DNA of 64,000 bases, taken from NCBI GenBank assembly GCA_035604135.1, contig DATNJB010000041.1, positions 1-64,000 of the forward strand, in the 5' to 3' direction. The stretch comes from Poindextera sp035604135. GTDB lineage: Bacteria > Pseudomonadota > Alphaproteobacteria > Caulobacterales > Caulobacteraceae. The translations under genes and the position numbers were made by a program. The notes under the pieces are model-generated. The model was not told the DNA's origin and made no database searches. It was given only the letters and a program-made list of their open reading frames with translations. Below are positions 8,374-17,385 of the stretch, piece by piece. How positions within the stretch are numbered: position 1 is the stretch's first letter; each line of letters starts with the position of its first letter.

Positions 8374-9168
8374 TCAGTGAGCGTGGTCGAGATTGACCAT
8401 CTCGTTGAGGTAAACGCAGGTCAGCGCCGCGAACACGAACGCCTGTAGGAAGGCGACCACCAGTTCCAGCAGCATCAGCCCGACCACCATGCCGAACGAC
8501 ACCACCGAACCGGCTAGGCCGAGGGTGGCGAGCCCGCCCTGTAGCCCAAAGAGGCCAAGGCCGACCACGAAGCTTGCGAACATGTAGATGACCACGTGGC
8601 CGCCGATCATGTTCCCAAACAGTCGCATGGCCAGCGTCATCGGGCGGATGAGAAACGAAATGAACTCGAAGAAGCCGATGAACAGAGCCATCACCGGATG
8701 CACGCCCGACGGCCAGAACAGCTTCACCACGCCCGGCCCATTGCGCACGATGCCGACGATGATGACGGTGGCGAACGTCATGATCGCCAGCGTCGCGGTG
8801 ACCGCGAGTTGCGACGTGACGCTGAACCCGCCGGGCGTCAGGCCAACCAGGTTGAGCATCGCGATGAGCAGAAAGAGCGTGAACACGAACGGCAGGAACG
8901 GACGCCCGCGATCGCCGATGATCGCCCCGGTCAGGGTTCCGTCCACCATTGTGTAGAGCATTTCAGCCAGGGCTTGCAGCCGCCCGGGCACGATCTCGCG
9001 TCGGGTTGAAACCAGGAAGAAGACGCCAAGCAGCCCGGCGGCGATCAGCATGAACAGAACAGAGTTCGTAATCGACAGATCGAGCCGCGCGACGCCCGGA
9101 ATCACCACCTCGGGGAGGGGCACGATCTTGTGGATCATGAACTGGTTCATCGGTTCGATGGCGGCCAT
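8374..9168 (-). CDS. atpB: F0F1 ATP synthase subunit a
   Basis: 264 residues with five or six membrane helices; it forms the proton half-channels next to the c ring. The essential Arg is in the AMRLFGNMIGGH motif (about residues 178-189), and the C-terminal helix ends with AFVFAALTCVYLNEMV. It starts 18 bp after atpI and is followed 31 bp later by atpE. Confidence 0.97.
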   Translation of the reverse strand: MAAIEPMNQFMIHKIVPLPEVVIPGVARLDLSITNSVLFMLIAAGLLGVFFLVSTRREIVPGRLQALAEMLYTMVDGTLTGAIIGDRGRPFLPFVFTLFLLIAMLNLVGLTPGGFSVTSQLAVTATLAIMTFATVIIVGIVRNGPGVVKLFWPSGVHPVMALFIGFFEFISFLIRPMTLAMRLFGNMIGGHVVIYMFASFVVGLGLFGLQGGLATLGLAGSVVSFGMVVGLMLLELVVAFLQAFVFAALTCVYLNEMVNLDHAH

Positions 9169-9186
9169 CGGGGTCTCTCGGTCTTC

Positions 9187-9525
9187 CTAGTCCTCGTCGT
9201 CATCATCGGGCGCCGCAGGCGACGGCCCGGCCGTCGGCGCCGCGGCGCTGATGGCCAGAGCCGTTCGCACGGCGGCGAATATCGACAGCCCAAGCCCGAT
9301 CAGCAGGCCGCTGATCAAGCCGAGGGGGCTTGTATGGACGAAGTGGTCGAAGGTCCAGCCCAGGCCGACACCGCCGAACACGCCACCCAAGAGACCCGCC
9401 AGCAACCGGTAACCGACGCCGGCTTCGCCGAGTCCCGCGAGCGGCGACGCGGCCGGCGCGCGAGAGGCTTCGAGCCGTGCAAGGTCGCGAGCCAGACGCT
9501 CGCTCGGGTCATCGCTCTCTGGCAT
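9187..9525 (-). CDS. atpI: AtpI-like F0 assembly protein
   Basis: 112 residues. A hydrophilic N-terminus (about 1-38) is followed by two membrane helices (about 40-60 and 68-90) and an acidic tail ending in DDDDED. Position at the head of the F0 operon and the two-helix layout match alphaproteobacterial AtpI/Mg2+-transport-type proteins that help assemble the c ring. The operon promoter should lie in the 155-bp gap upstream (9526-9679), which has an AT-rich patch near 9630-9665. Confidence 0.85.
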   Translation of the reverse strand: MPESDDPSERLARDLARLEASRAPAASPLAGLGEAGVGYRLLAGLLGGVFGGVGLGWTFDHFVHTSPLGLISGLLIGLGLSIFAAVRTALAISAAAPTAGPSPAAPDDDDED

Positions 9526-9679
9526 TGCGGTCCGGAAGCCCGGCCATTTCGCTCCGGCGCCCGGTTGAATCGCGGCGGACCCTATCGGCGGCGCGGTCCA
9601 GCGTCAAGCTGGCCCGAATCAGTGGTAACGCATTGACTTTACAGCCTAAAATCTTATCAGCTAGCTGACCGCCGCCGCG

Positions 9680-10231
9680 TTAGTTGCTGGCGTGAGTCTC
9701 CCGCGCGTGGTCGGTCAGCGCCTTGGCCGTCGTCTCGCAGCGCACGGGTACGCCCCAGAACAGCCAGGCATCGGCGAGCTGACGGCTGGGCAGCGCCTCG
9801 ACCTTGGCCCAGATGCCGCGCCCCTGGGCGATGTCGGCCTGGCCCTGGTCGGCGATCGGCTGCGCGGAAGCCTTCTCCGTGGCCTGCATCGCCGCCGCGA
9901 AGCGGTCCAGCGCCTTGTGCTCCAGCGCCACGTCCTTGGCGTAAGGCACATCCTCCTGAACCGGCGAGCCGAACGCCTTGTCGATATCCTTCAGGTCCGG
10001 AAGGATCCGTGGGTAGATGGCGAGGTACTCGTCGAGCGCCCCATAGCACCAGCTCACGAAGCCGTAGTCGTCGGTGGGCGCGCCGGCGGGCACGTCCTCC
10101 GTCTCGGTCGACCCGGGCGGCGCGGCTTGCGCGTCCGCGGACGCGTCGGGCGCCGGAGGCGGCGCTGCCGTCGCATCGCCCTGCATGATCGAAAGGGCCA
10201 TCAAGAGAGCCAGGGACATCTTAGACCGCAT
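9680..10231 (-). CDS. secreted hypothetical protein
   Basis: 183 residues from the preferred start at 10231. This ATG gives a signal peptide (MRSKMSLALLMALSIM..ATAAP); a longer reading frame from 10306 would bury it. A Pro/Ala/Ser-rich linker follows, then an alpha-helical domain (about 55-183) with YGFVSWCYGALDEYLAIYP and a second Cys near the C-terminus (VRCETT). The start overlaps the end of the 5-oxoprolinase gene by 11 bp, which suggests coupling. I recognise it only as an uncharacterised exported protein; an envelope or periplasmic location is inferred. Confidence 0.7.
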   Translation of the reverse strand: MRSKMSLALLMALSIMQGDATAAPPPAPDASADAQAAPPGSTETEDVPAGAPTDDYGFVSWCYGALDEYLAIYPRILPDLKDIDKAFGSPVQEDVPYAKDVALEHKALDRFAAAMQATEKASAQPIADQGQADIAQGRGIWAKVEALPSRQLADAWLFWGVPVRCETTAKALTDHARETHASN

Positions 10232-13200
10232 CCTTTGTTGAACGCGCCGCAGCGCATGGGCGGCCGAACCCGCCGCCGCCGGGTGTCTCGATCTCGATGG
10301 CGTCACCGGGCTGAACCGAGACCGAAAAGCAACCGGCCAAGTCCTTTATCGCGCCGCTCGCCCGAAGCAAACGCTGTCGACCGGGCGCGCCCGGCGCTCC
10401 GCCGGCCAGCCCCTGTGGCGAATGTTCGCGGCGGGTGGAGAGCAGCGCCGCCTCGGCCGGGGCCAGAAACCGGATGCGCCTGACCGCGCCGTCGCCGCCG
10501 GCGTGCGCGCCGGCCCCGCCCGAGCCTTCTCGCACGGCGAACGCTTCGACGCGGACGGCAAACCGGCGCTCGAGGATCTCCGGGTCGGTCAGCCGCGAGT
10601 TGGTCATGTGGGTGTGGACGGCGTCGGCTCCGGCGTGGGCGGCGGTCGCGCCTGCGCCGCCGCAGATGGTCTCGTAGTACTGCCGCGCCGCGTCGCCGAA
10701 GGTGAAGTTGTTCATCGTCCCCTGCGACCCGGCCATGACGCCCAGCGCGGCATAAAGGGCGTCGACGATGTGCTGGCTGGTCTCCACGTTGCCCGCGACG
10801 ACCGCGGCCGGTGGCGCAGGCGCGAGCATCGAGCCGACCGGCGTGACGATGGTGAGCGGCTCCAGGCAGCCGGCGTTCAGCGGGATGTCGTCGTCGATCA
10901 GGGTGCGGAAGACATAAAGCACCGCCGCATCGACGATGGCCGAGGGGGCGTTGAAGTTGGAGGCCAGCACCCCGCTCGTGCCGGTGAAATCGATCACCGC
11001 CGCGCCCGCGGCGGCGTCCACCTTGATCTGCACGACGATCTCGCCACCGCCGTCCATGGGGACCAGGGCCGAGCCATCGCGCAGACGGCCGATCGCGCGG
11101 CGGACGCTGGCTGCTGCGTTCTCCTGCACGAAGCCCATGTAGCGGGCGACCTGCCCCGCGCCGTTAAGGGCGATCATCGCCTGCACGGCCACGGCCCCGG
11201 CTTCGCAAGCCGCGATCTGCGCCTTCAGGTCGGCGATGTTCTGGCCCGGATTGCGCGCCGGCCATGGTCCGGCGGTCAGCGCCGCGCGCACGTCCGCCTC
11301 GAGGAAGACGCCGCCGCGCATGATCGGCAACGCGTCCAGCATCACGCCTTCCTCGTCGATCGTGTGGGAAAACGGAGGCATGGAGCCGGGTTGCACGCCA
11401 CCGACGTCGGCGTGGTGGCCGCGCGCCGCGACGTAGAACTGGGGCTTCGCCTCGCCTCCGACGAACACCGGCATGACGACGGTGATGTCCGGCAGGTGGG
11501 TTCCGCCGGCGAAGGGGTTGTTCAGCGCGAACGCCTCGCCGGGCCGAAACGTCGGGTGGCGCGCCGCGACGGCACGCACGCTCGCGCCCATGGAGCCTAG
11601 GTGCACAGGCATATGCGGCGCGTTGGCGACGAGCCCGCCATCGGCGTCGAACAGTGCACAGGAGAAGTCCAGCCGCTCCTTGATGTTGACCGAGTGGGCC
11701 GTGCGCTCCAGCGCCGCGCCCATGGCTTCCGCGACGCCCATGAAGCGGCGGTTGAACAGCTCCAGCGTTACCGGGTCGACGACCGCGTCTGCCTCGGTCG
11801 CCGCGCGCGCGCGGCCCTCGATTCGCCTGAGGCGGATCAGCCCGCCGGCCTCACGCTCGGCGCGCCAGCCCGAGGCGATCGCGATCTGCGTGTCGTCGCG
11901 CAGGATCAGCACCGGGCCCTCCAGCGGCGCGCTCATGTCCTCGGCGAAGACCGCGCCGCTGGGCGCCGCGCCGTGGCGCAGCCCGGACTCGGACGGCGGA
12001 ACGCCGGCGCTTCCCCCGCCCTTCGCCTCGATCGCCTCGACCTCGACCCCGGCGATCAGGACCGGAAGCTCGGGCTCGACGAATCCGAACAAGCGTCGGT
12101 GCGCCGCCGCGAACCCGGCGGCGACCGCATCGAGCGCGGCCAGCGGGACCATGAGCTCGGCGTCGGCGCCGTCGTAGCGGAGGCGAAGCCGGCGGCCGAT
12201 GGAGTCCGCCGCCGCGCCCTGCCCCGCCAGTTCGTCCGCGGCCTCGGCGGCCAGATGCGCGGCGAGGTCTTCCGCGTCCGCAAGGCCGTTGGGGTCCAGC
12301 CGCCGCTCGATCGGAGCGCGGCGCAGGCTGCGCATCTCGGCCTGCCCGATGCCCCAGGCCGACAGCAGGCTCGCGTAGCGCGGGCACAGGATCTCGGTCG
12401 CGCCGAGCGCCTCGGCGACCCAGCAAGCGATCTGGCCGGCCGCGCCCCCGAACGCGACCAGCGAGTGACCGCGCGGATCGAAGCCTCGCTCGGTCGAGAT
12501 GCGGCCGATGGCCTGCGCCGCCTGCTCGACCGCGACCGCGACGAAGCCCTCGGCCGCCGCCTCGGGGCTCTCCGCGCCCATGAGCGCGGCAAGCTCGGAA
12601 AGGCGCGCCCGGGCCGCGGCGACGTCCAGCGGCTGGTCCTGACCCGGTCCGAACAGGGCCGGAAAGGCGCCGGCGTCGATGCGACCCAGCACGAGGTTGG
12701 CGTCGGTGATGGTCGGCGGGCCGCCGCGCCCGTAGGCCGCCGGGCCTGGGTCGGCCCCGGCGCTGGCCGGGCCGACGCGGGCGCGCAGGCCGTCGAAGCT
12801 CAGGATCGAGCCGCCGCCCGCCGCCACCGTCTCGACGTCCAGCATCGGGCTGCGCAGTCGCACATCGGCCACCTTCGCTGAATCCCGTCGCTCGAGCGCG
12901 CCGGCGTAACGGCATACATCGGTCGAGGTGCCACCCATGTCGAAGCCGAGCACGGCCTTCGCGCCACAGGCTTCGGCGGTGCGCGCCACGCCGACGACGC
13001 CGCCTGCCGGGCCGGAGACGACCGCATCGCGACCCCGGAATGCGTCTGCCCGCACCAAGCCGCCGGCCGAGGTCATGAGATAGAGCGACGCCCCGCCCAC
13101 CGCCTCGGCCAACCGCTCGGCGTAGGCTCGAACGACCGGCGTCAGATAGGCGTCAGCGACCGTGGTCTCGGCGCGGGGGACGAAGCGCGGGGCGGGCGAG

Positions 13201-13793
13201 ACCTCGTGCGAGAGCGCGACGAAGCCGAATCCGGCCGCACGCGCGATCACGCCGGCTTGGAGTTCGTGGGCCGGGTTCAGGTCCGAGTGCAGGAAGGCGA
13301 TCGCGACCGAAGTGAATCCGTCTGCCACCGCCGCCCGCAAGCGTTCCTCGAGCGCGGCCGAGTCGAGCGCCTCGATCACCTCGCCGCCAGCGCCCAGGCG
13401 CTCGCCGGCTTCGGCCACGCCGGCGTAGAGCGGCATGGCTTTTTCGATGTCGAGCGCGAAGAGCTTGGGCCGCGTCTGGTCGCCGATCACCAGCGCGTCG
13501 CGAAACCCGCGCGTGACGACGAAGAGCGTCCGCGCGCCCGTCCGCTCCAAGAGCGCATTGGTGGCCACCGTCGTGCCGAGCTTGATCGCCCCGACCCGCT
13601 CGGCCGGGAACGGTGCGCCGGCAGGGAGCGCGAGCAGGCGGCGCATCCCCTCGACGGCCGCGTCCTCGTAGGATCGGGCGATCGAGGGAAGCTTCAGCGT
13701 GTGCAGCCGGCCGCCCGAGTCGCGGCCGATGACGTCCGTGAATGTGCCCCCGCGGTCGATCCAGAAGTCGAAGCGTTCGCTCCCCGCCGACAC
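10221..13793 (-). CDS. ATP-dependent 5-oxoprolinase / hydantoinase HyuA-HyuB fusion
   Basis: About 1190 residues from a GTG at 13793, the usual ~1200 of single-chain 5-oxoprolinases; the frame stays open to 14180 but that extension is unrelated sequence. The HyuA half opens with FDFWIDRGGTFTDV and contains the actin-like GFDMGGTSTDV; the HyuB half begins at PVTLELFNRRFMGVAEAMG and includes NIKERLDFSCALFD and the C-terminal ETPGGGGFG. It opens 5-oxo-L-proline (or hydantoins) using ATP, feeding glutamate recovery in the gamma-glutamyl cycle. It is monocistronic or with the exported protein downstream, and divergent from the small membrane protein at 13938. Confidence 0.9.
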   Translation of the reverse strand: MSAGSERFDFWIDRGGTFTDVIGRDSGGRLHTLKLPSIARSYEDAAVEGMRRLLALPAGAPFPAERVGAIKLGTTVATNALLERTGARTLFVVTRGFRDALVIGDQTRPKLFALDIEKAMPLYAGVAEAGERLGAGGEVIEALDSAALEERLRAAVADGFTSVAIAFLHSDLNPAHELQAGVIARAAGFGFVALSHEVSPAPRFVPRAETTVADAYLTPVVRAYAERLAEAVGGASLYLMTSAGGLVRADAFRGRDAVVSGPAGGVVGVARTAEACGAKAVLGFDMGGTSTDVCRYAGALERRDSAKVADVRLRSPMLDVETVAAGGGSILSFDGLRARVGPASAGADPGPAAYGRGGPPTITDANLVLGRIDAGAFPALFGPGQDQPLDVAAARARLSELAALMGAESPEAAAEGFVAVAVEQAAQAIGRISTERGFDPRGHSLVAFGGAAGQIACWVAEALGATEILCPRYASLLSAWGIGQAEMRSLRRAPIERRLDPNGLADAEDLAAHLAAEAADELAGQGAAADSIGRRLRLRYDGADAELMVPLAALDAVAAGFAAAHRRLFGFVEPELPVLIAGVEVEAIEAKGGGSAGVPPSESGLRHGAAPSGAVFAEDMSAPLEGPVLILRDDTQIAIASGWRAEREAGGLIRLRRIEGRARAATEADAVVDPVTLELFNRRFMGVAEAMGAALERTAHSVNIKERLDFSCALFDADGGLVANAPHMPVHLGSMGASVRAVAARHPTFRPGEAFALNNPFAGGTHLPDITVVMPVFVGGEAKPQFYVAARGHHADVGGVQPGSMPPFSHTIDEEGVMLDALPIMRGGVFLEADVRAALTAGPWPARNPGQNIADLKAQIAACEAGAVAVQAMIALNGAGQVARYMGFVQENAAASVRRAIGRLRDGSALVPMDGGGEIVVQIKVDAAAGAAVIDFTGTSGVLASNFNAPSAIVDAAVLYVFRTLIDDDIPLNAGCLEPLTIVTPVGSMLAPAPPAAVVAGNVETSQHIVDALYAALGVMAGSQGTMNNFTFGDAARQYYETICGGAGATAAHAGADAVHTHMTNSRLTDPEILERRFAVRVEAFAVREGSGGAGAHAGGDGAVRRIRFLAPAEAALLSTRREHSPQGLAGGAPGAPGRQRLLRASGAIKDLAGCFSVSVQPGDAIEIETPGGGGFGRPCAAARSTKDAV

Positions 13794-13937
13794 CGATTGT
13801 CCTCGTCCCGCCAAGAGTTTGGTGCGCAAACGCCGCACGCGCGCGCCGATGGCATAGCACGCTCGGGCGCGCTGCTTGCGGTTGACGGCGCTCACCTTCC
13901 GGCGGACAAAGGTGGGGCCGGGGAGAAAGAGGTCGCG

Positions 13938-14234
13938 ATGGAACGGTTGTCGAGCGTCCGCCCGCCCCTGTTTTTTGGCGCGTGGAAGCCGATTGCGTGG
14001 ATCGGCGGGGCTGTTGCCACCACCATCGCCGTCGCCGTCGCAGCGCTTCTCGCCGTTGTGTTTGCCGCCACCCTCGTCGTCATCGGGCTGATGGCCTCGG
14101 TGCTCGTGGTCTTCGCCGCTCTTGCGCTCGGCGCGCGGCGGACCGTGCGCCGCCGCTACTCCGACGTGATCGAAGCGCACAATGTCGGCGGCCGGTCGTG
14201 GGTCGCCTACGGCTGGGATGAGCGGGCGCGCTAG
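13938..14234 (+). CDS. small two-helix membrane protein
   Basis: 98 residues. The ATG is preceded by a strong purine-rich site (GGAGAAAGAGG, 13922-13932), which picks this start out of a longer open frame that is antisense to the oxoprolinase gene. A long hydrophobic stretch (about 18-60, rich in Ala/Val/Leu) forms two membrane segments, followed by a basic turn (ARRTVRRRYSD) and a polar tail. It ends 11 bp before the amidase gene, so the two are probably co-transcribed. Function unknown. Confidence 0.75.
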   Translation: MERLSSVRPPLFFGAWKPIAWIGGAVATTIAVAVAALLAVVFAATLVVIGLMASVLVVFAALALGARRTVRRRYSDVIEAHNVGGRSWVAYGWDERAR

Positions 14235-14245
14235 ACTCTGATTTC

Positions 14246-14965
14246 ATGCGGCTGATCGACGCGCCATCACCCAACCTCGACGCGCGTCTGAAGCCCCCCG
14301 ACATGATTATACTGCACTACACCGGCATGCCGACCGGCGCCGAGGCGCTGGCGCGTCTGCGCGACCCGGCGGCGCAGGTCTCGGCCCACTACCTGATCGA
14401 GGAGGACGGGCGAGTCTTCCTGCTCGTGCCGGAGGAGCGGCGCGCCTGGCACGCCGGCGTCTCCTTCTGGAAGGGCGAGCGCAACCTGAACGGCGTCTCG
14501 ATCGGCATCGAACTGGTCAATCCCGGCCACGACTGGGGCTACCAGCCGTTTCCCGATGCGCAGATCGCGAGCCTGCTTGAGCTCATCGGCGGCATCCGCG
14601 GGCGATGGAGCGTGCCCGACGCGCGGATCCTGGCTCATTCGGACGTCGCGCCCGACCGCAAGCTCGATCCCGGCGAGCTGTTCCCCTGGAAGAGGCTCGC
14701 CGAAGCCGGCCACGGCCTGTGGGCCGAGCCCGATCCCGCGCCAGGCGCCACCCTCGCACCCGGCGAGGAGAGCACGGCCGTCTTTGCGCTGCAGGCGGGT
14801 CTCACGCGCCTCGGCTACGACTGCGCCCCGTCCGGCGCCTATGACAAGGCGACGACCACCACGGTCAGCGCCTTCCAGCGCCATTGGCGTCCCGCCCGGG
14901 TCGACGGCGCCGCCGACGGCGAGACCCGGGCGAGGCTCATGGCCCTCCTCCGCGCGCAGGCTTGA
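14246..14965 (+). CDS. amiD: N-acetylmuramoyl-L-alanine amidase (Amidase_2 + peptidoglycan-binding domain)
   Basis: 239 residues. The N-terminal Amidase_2/PGRP-type domain (about 12-150) has the zinc-site segments LHYTGM (about 25-30) and HSDVAPDRKLDPG (about 131-143), and the WHAGVSFWKG loop. The C-terminal ~60 residues are a PG_binding_1 domain (LQAGLTRLGYD...VSAFQRHWRP). No signal peptide is visible, so it probably acts on recycled anhydro-muropeptides in the cytoplasm or is exported by other means. AmiD is the nearest named enzyme; AmpD is the alternative. rnpB follows about 36 bp downstream. Confidence 0.9.
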   Translation: MRLIDAPSPNLDARLKPPDMIILHYTGMPTGAEALARLRDPAAQVSAHYLIEEDGRVFLLVPEERRAWHAGVSFWKGERNLNGVSIGIELVNPGHDWGYQPFPDAQIASLLELIGGIRGRWSVPDARILAHSDVAPDRKLDPGELFPWKRLAEAGHGLWAEPDPAPGATLAPGEESTAVFALQAGLTRLGYDCAPSGAYDKATTTTVSAFQRHWRPARVDGAADGETRARLMALLRAQA

Positions 14966-15000
14966 CGGCAGCCGTGCGGCGACCGACCTTCACGTGCAGG

Positions 15001-15403
15001 ATCAGACGGCCGGGCGGTCGCTCCCGCTCTTCGGGGCGGGGGAGGAAAGTCCGGGCTCCACGGCGAAATGGCGACGGGTAACACCCGCCGGGGGCGACCC
15101 CAGGGACAGCGCCACAGAAAGCAAACCGCCAACCCGCGCCTTCGGGGGCGGACGGTAAGGGTGAAAGGGTGGGGTAAGAGCCCACCGCGGACCCGGCGAC
15201 GGGGACGGCATGGCAAGCCCCGCCTGGAGCAAGACCGAATAGGGACGACGCGCCTTGACCTTCGGGTTCAGGCAGGGCCTCGCCGGCCCGAGTCGTCCGG
15301 GTAGGTCGCGAGAACCGGCCCGCAAGGACCGGTCCAGAGGAATGGCCGCCGCGTCCCTCTTCTTAAAGGGGCGGCACAGAACCCGGCTTACAGGCCGTCT
15401 GAT
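15001..15403 (+). ncRNA. rnpB: RNase P RNA (catalytic RNA of tRNA 5' maturation)
   Basis: The universal core is plain: GAGGAAAGTCCGGGCTCCA-type sequence at about 15041-15059, then ACAGAAAGCAAACCGCC near 15113 and the GGTAAGGGTGAAAGGGT block near 15156. The ends pair perfectly as helix P1: 15001-15011 (ATCAGACGGCC) with 15393-15403 (GGCCGTCTGAT). Length of about 400 nt is right for a type A alphaproteobacterial RNA. rnpB beside mraZ is a recurring alphaproteobacterial arrangement, here interrupted by the IS element. Confidence 0.96.
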
Positions 15404-15408
15404 CCCTC

Positions 15409-15417
15409 TTATCCACA
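15409..15417 (+). promoter_or_regulatory. DnaA box (perfect TTATCCACA)
   Basis: An exact consensus DnaA box immediately after rnpB. Its last two bases are part of the 8-bp target duplication of the IS element, so the insertion struck the edge of the box. A second perfect box in opposite orientation lies beyond the IS at 17439-17447. Confidence 0.6.
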
Positions 15418-15423
15418 ATACTT
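15416..15423. repeat. left target-site duplication (CAATACTT)
   Basis: Eight bases directly before the left inverted repeat, identical to 17411-17418 directly after the right one. IS1595-family elements make 8-bp duplications, so this defines the element ends and shows one undisturbed insertion. Confidence 0.95.
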
Positions 15424-15448
15424 GGCGATTATCCTGGACTTGACGGAT
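15424..15448 (+). repeat. left terminal inverted repeat of the IS1595-family element
   Basis: Twenty-five bases, exactly complementary to 17386-17410. Begins GG, as IS1595-family ends commonly do. The 107 bases between this repeat and the passenger stop codon hold no gene that I can see. Confidence 0.95.
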
Positions 15449-15555
15449 GGATCGTGCCCCTTTTAGGCTGGGCTGGACAGGCCGGCTTGCTCTTATTGGT
15501 GCTAGGGGCGCTCGCGCTTCCGCTGGTCGCGTGGGCGTCTCAGGCGCGGGCGATG

Positions 15556-16446
15556 TCAGCTAAATCGGTTCAGGATATGAGCGGCGGTAAAGCCTACCGG
15601 ACGGTTTGCAACAGCGGTTACGGTCCCTTCCTGCACTCCGATAAAATATCTTACGGAATCAGGATCGATGAACCGGCAATATTCGGTTGTTCTATGCGTG
15701 AACGGCAGATCGAAGGCGTGCTGATAGATGGCCCGGGCATAAACAAAAATCCCTATTTGGGGATCACTTTTCTTAAGTTCACCGACTTGCGCGGCGTTAA
15801 GCGGTTCCACGCTACTGAGCGTCACTGTAGTGGAGGCTTCTCCAGGATATACCGCGGTGTTGCTGAAGCGGGCGGCCGCCGGTTGGGGAGTGCCTTCTGT
15901 CATCTCGAAGTCGTCTGGCAGGGGCAGGCTGCCGACGAACACAACCCCTCCGCATCGGAAGTGCTTGGCTGGCGTCGTGCCAGCATTGACGAAAGTCAGC
16001 GAGACGATTATTGGCTCGGCCAGATTAAACTTCACGATTCCAGGTATTCCGGGATGGACGTAAGCGCGCAATTGTCTAATCGCAACATAACTGATAATGA
16101 AAAACGTCAATACCAAAGCAAGAGTTTGGAAACCGCCGACAATTATACTGGCGACGCCAATTTCTTCCGAGTGCTCGTTCGCCGCGCGCTGCTGCTGATA
16201 TGCAGCATCGCCGCTGGCTTCGGCTTGGCTCTCTGGAGTGGCATGAGTTTCGACAACGAACGGCCGCTGTTCAGTGCCGGGATCGTAACCGCCTCCGTAG
16301 GTATTCCCCTCGTTGGCTGGTGCTTGTTCGGCGCTACTCTGTGGCACGGTAGCTTGGGCTGGTGGCTGTGATGCGAGCGGAATCGCAAGCGGCGGAATGC
16401 CTAGCGCGACAATGGCCGCAACGATCAGAACCCTCAGTTTCCGCAC
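15556..16446 (-). CDS. IS passenger gene: membrane protein of unknown function
   Basis: 296 residues. An N-terminal signal/anchor helix (about 4-24), then a polar, Gln/Ala-rich stretch, then a second membrane helix (about 99-122, IIVGGFQTLALVLTFFIISYVAI) and a C-terminal domain with RAYVHPGI, TFVNAGTTPAKHF and a HRTTEYC segment near 257. It resembles a widespread group of proteobacterial hypothetical membrane proteins with R-AYV and N-G-TPA motifs. The start codon overlaps the transposase 3' end by 13 bp, so it is translated from the transposase message. Not needed for transposition as far as known; likely cargo. Confidence 0.8.
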   Translation of the reverse strand: MRKLRVLIVAAIVALGIPPLAIPLASQPPAQATVPQSSAEQAPANEGNTYGGGYDPGTEQRPFVVETHATPESQAEASGDAAYQQQRAANEHSEEIGVASIIVGGFQTLALVLTFFIISYVAIRQLRAYVHPGIPGIVKFNLAEPIIVSLTFVNAGTTPAKHFRCGGVVFVGSLPLPDDFEMTEGTPQPAAARFSNTAVYPGEASTTVTLSSVEPLNAAQVGELKKSDPQIGIFVYARAIYQHAFDLPFTHRTTEYCRFIDPDSVRYFIGVQEGTVTAVANRPVGFTAAHILNRFS

Positions 16447-17375
16447 GCCCCCACGGCCTCGCCAAAGATGTCGTCGTTCAACCTGTTATTGTACCTAAAA
16501 GCGAACTCCGCAACGTAGAGCGGCAGATACTTCGCGCTGACCTTGTGGAACGTCCCCACCATCCCGCGCTTGATGAGCGACCAGAAGCCTTCGATGGTCT
16601 GCGTGTGGATCGTGCCGACGACGTACTGGCCCTTGGAGTGATCGACGCTGCGATGCCGGCGGGGGTCCAGATGCGTGTACGCGCCCCACTGGTCGGTGCA
16701 GATGAGCGAAACGCGGTTAGACACCGCTTCGGCAACGAACGCCCCCAAGACCTCTTTGCTGGCCGCCTCGACCACGCGCGCCACGACGTTCCCGCCGCGC
16801 TCGACCGCGCCCGCAACGATGGACTTGTTGACGCCGCGCTTGATGCGCTTGCCGGTGTCTCCGCGACGCAACGAAACGTGCTTATTGGTCCACTTGCCGC
16901 CGATGAAAGTCTCATCGACCTCAACGATGCCCATGAGCTGCCGGAACTTCTCGTCGGCCAGTCCGGCGCGGACGCGGTGGCACATGTACCAAGCGGTCTG
17001 ATAGCTGCCGAAACCCATAACCCGTTGAATTTGCAGGGCAGAAACGCCCTTCTTGCTGGTCATCATCATGTGAACGACGCGAAACCAATCCCGGAGCGGC
17101 TTGTTCGTGTTCTCGAAGATCGTACCGGCGATATGGGAGAAGCGATAAGCGCCGCCCTGGCGGCATTCCGGGCACTCCCACTTCCAAGGCATCGTCGCCA
17201 GCTTGTAGCACTTGCGACCGTCGCAGCGCGGGCAGCGCACGCCATCGGGCCAGCGGTGCGCGACCAGGTACGCCGCGCAGGCGTCTTCGTTCGGAAACGC
17301 CTTTTCGAACTGAGGGATAGTCATCTGGTGGATGCGGGCCACGGCGGCTCTCCTTCGATGATTAGAGAGTGCCAT
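16434..17375 (-). CDS. IS1595-family (ISXO2-like) transposase
   Basis: 313 residues, full length. The N-terminal zinc ribbon has CPRC...CPEC (about residues 49-78), then a helix-turn-helix-like region (SALQIQRVMGFGSYQTAWYMCHRVR), and the ISXO2-like DDE domain: VEVDETFIGG (first Asp), ICTDQWGAYTHLD (second Asp) and IEGFWSLIKRG (acidic residue) near the C-terminus. An internal ATG at 17324 (MTIPQFEKAF) may be the true start. It moves the element by cut/copy-and-paste and makes the 8-bp duplication seen here. Confidence 0.95.
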   Translation of the reverse strand: MALSNHRRRAAVARIHQMTIPQFEKAFPNEDACAAYLVAHRWPDGVRCPRCDGRKCYKLATMPWKWECPECRQGGAYRFSHIAGTIFENTNKPLRDWFRVVHMMMTSKKGVSALQIQRVMGFGSYQTAWYMCHRVRAGLADEKFRQLMGIVEVDETFIGGKWTNKHVSLRRGDTGKRIKRGVNKSIVAGAVERGGNVVARVVEAASKEVLGAFVAEAVSNRVSLICTDQWGAYTHLDPRRHRSVDHSKGQYVVGTIHTQTIEGFWSLIKRGMVGTFHKVSAKYLPLYVAEFAFRYNNRLNDDIFGEAVGACGN

Positions 17376-17385
17376 GTCTGAGCCA

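Noticed and set aside
11601..12881. 426-aa plus-strand ORF
   Set aside because: Antisense to 5-oxoprolinase; low-information Arg/Ala/Asp-rich frame.
13206..14234. 342-aa plus-strand ORF
   Set aside because: Its first 240 residues are antisense to the 5-oxoprolinase N-terminus and have the Arg/Asp/His-rich look of a shadow frame. Only the last 98 codons, with their own ribosome site at 13938, look real.
15454..16371. 305-aa plus-strand ORF inside the IS
   Set aside because: The minus-strand frame has a signal helix, a second membrane helix and known motifs, and is coupled to the transposase; the plus frame is its complement.
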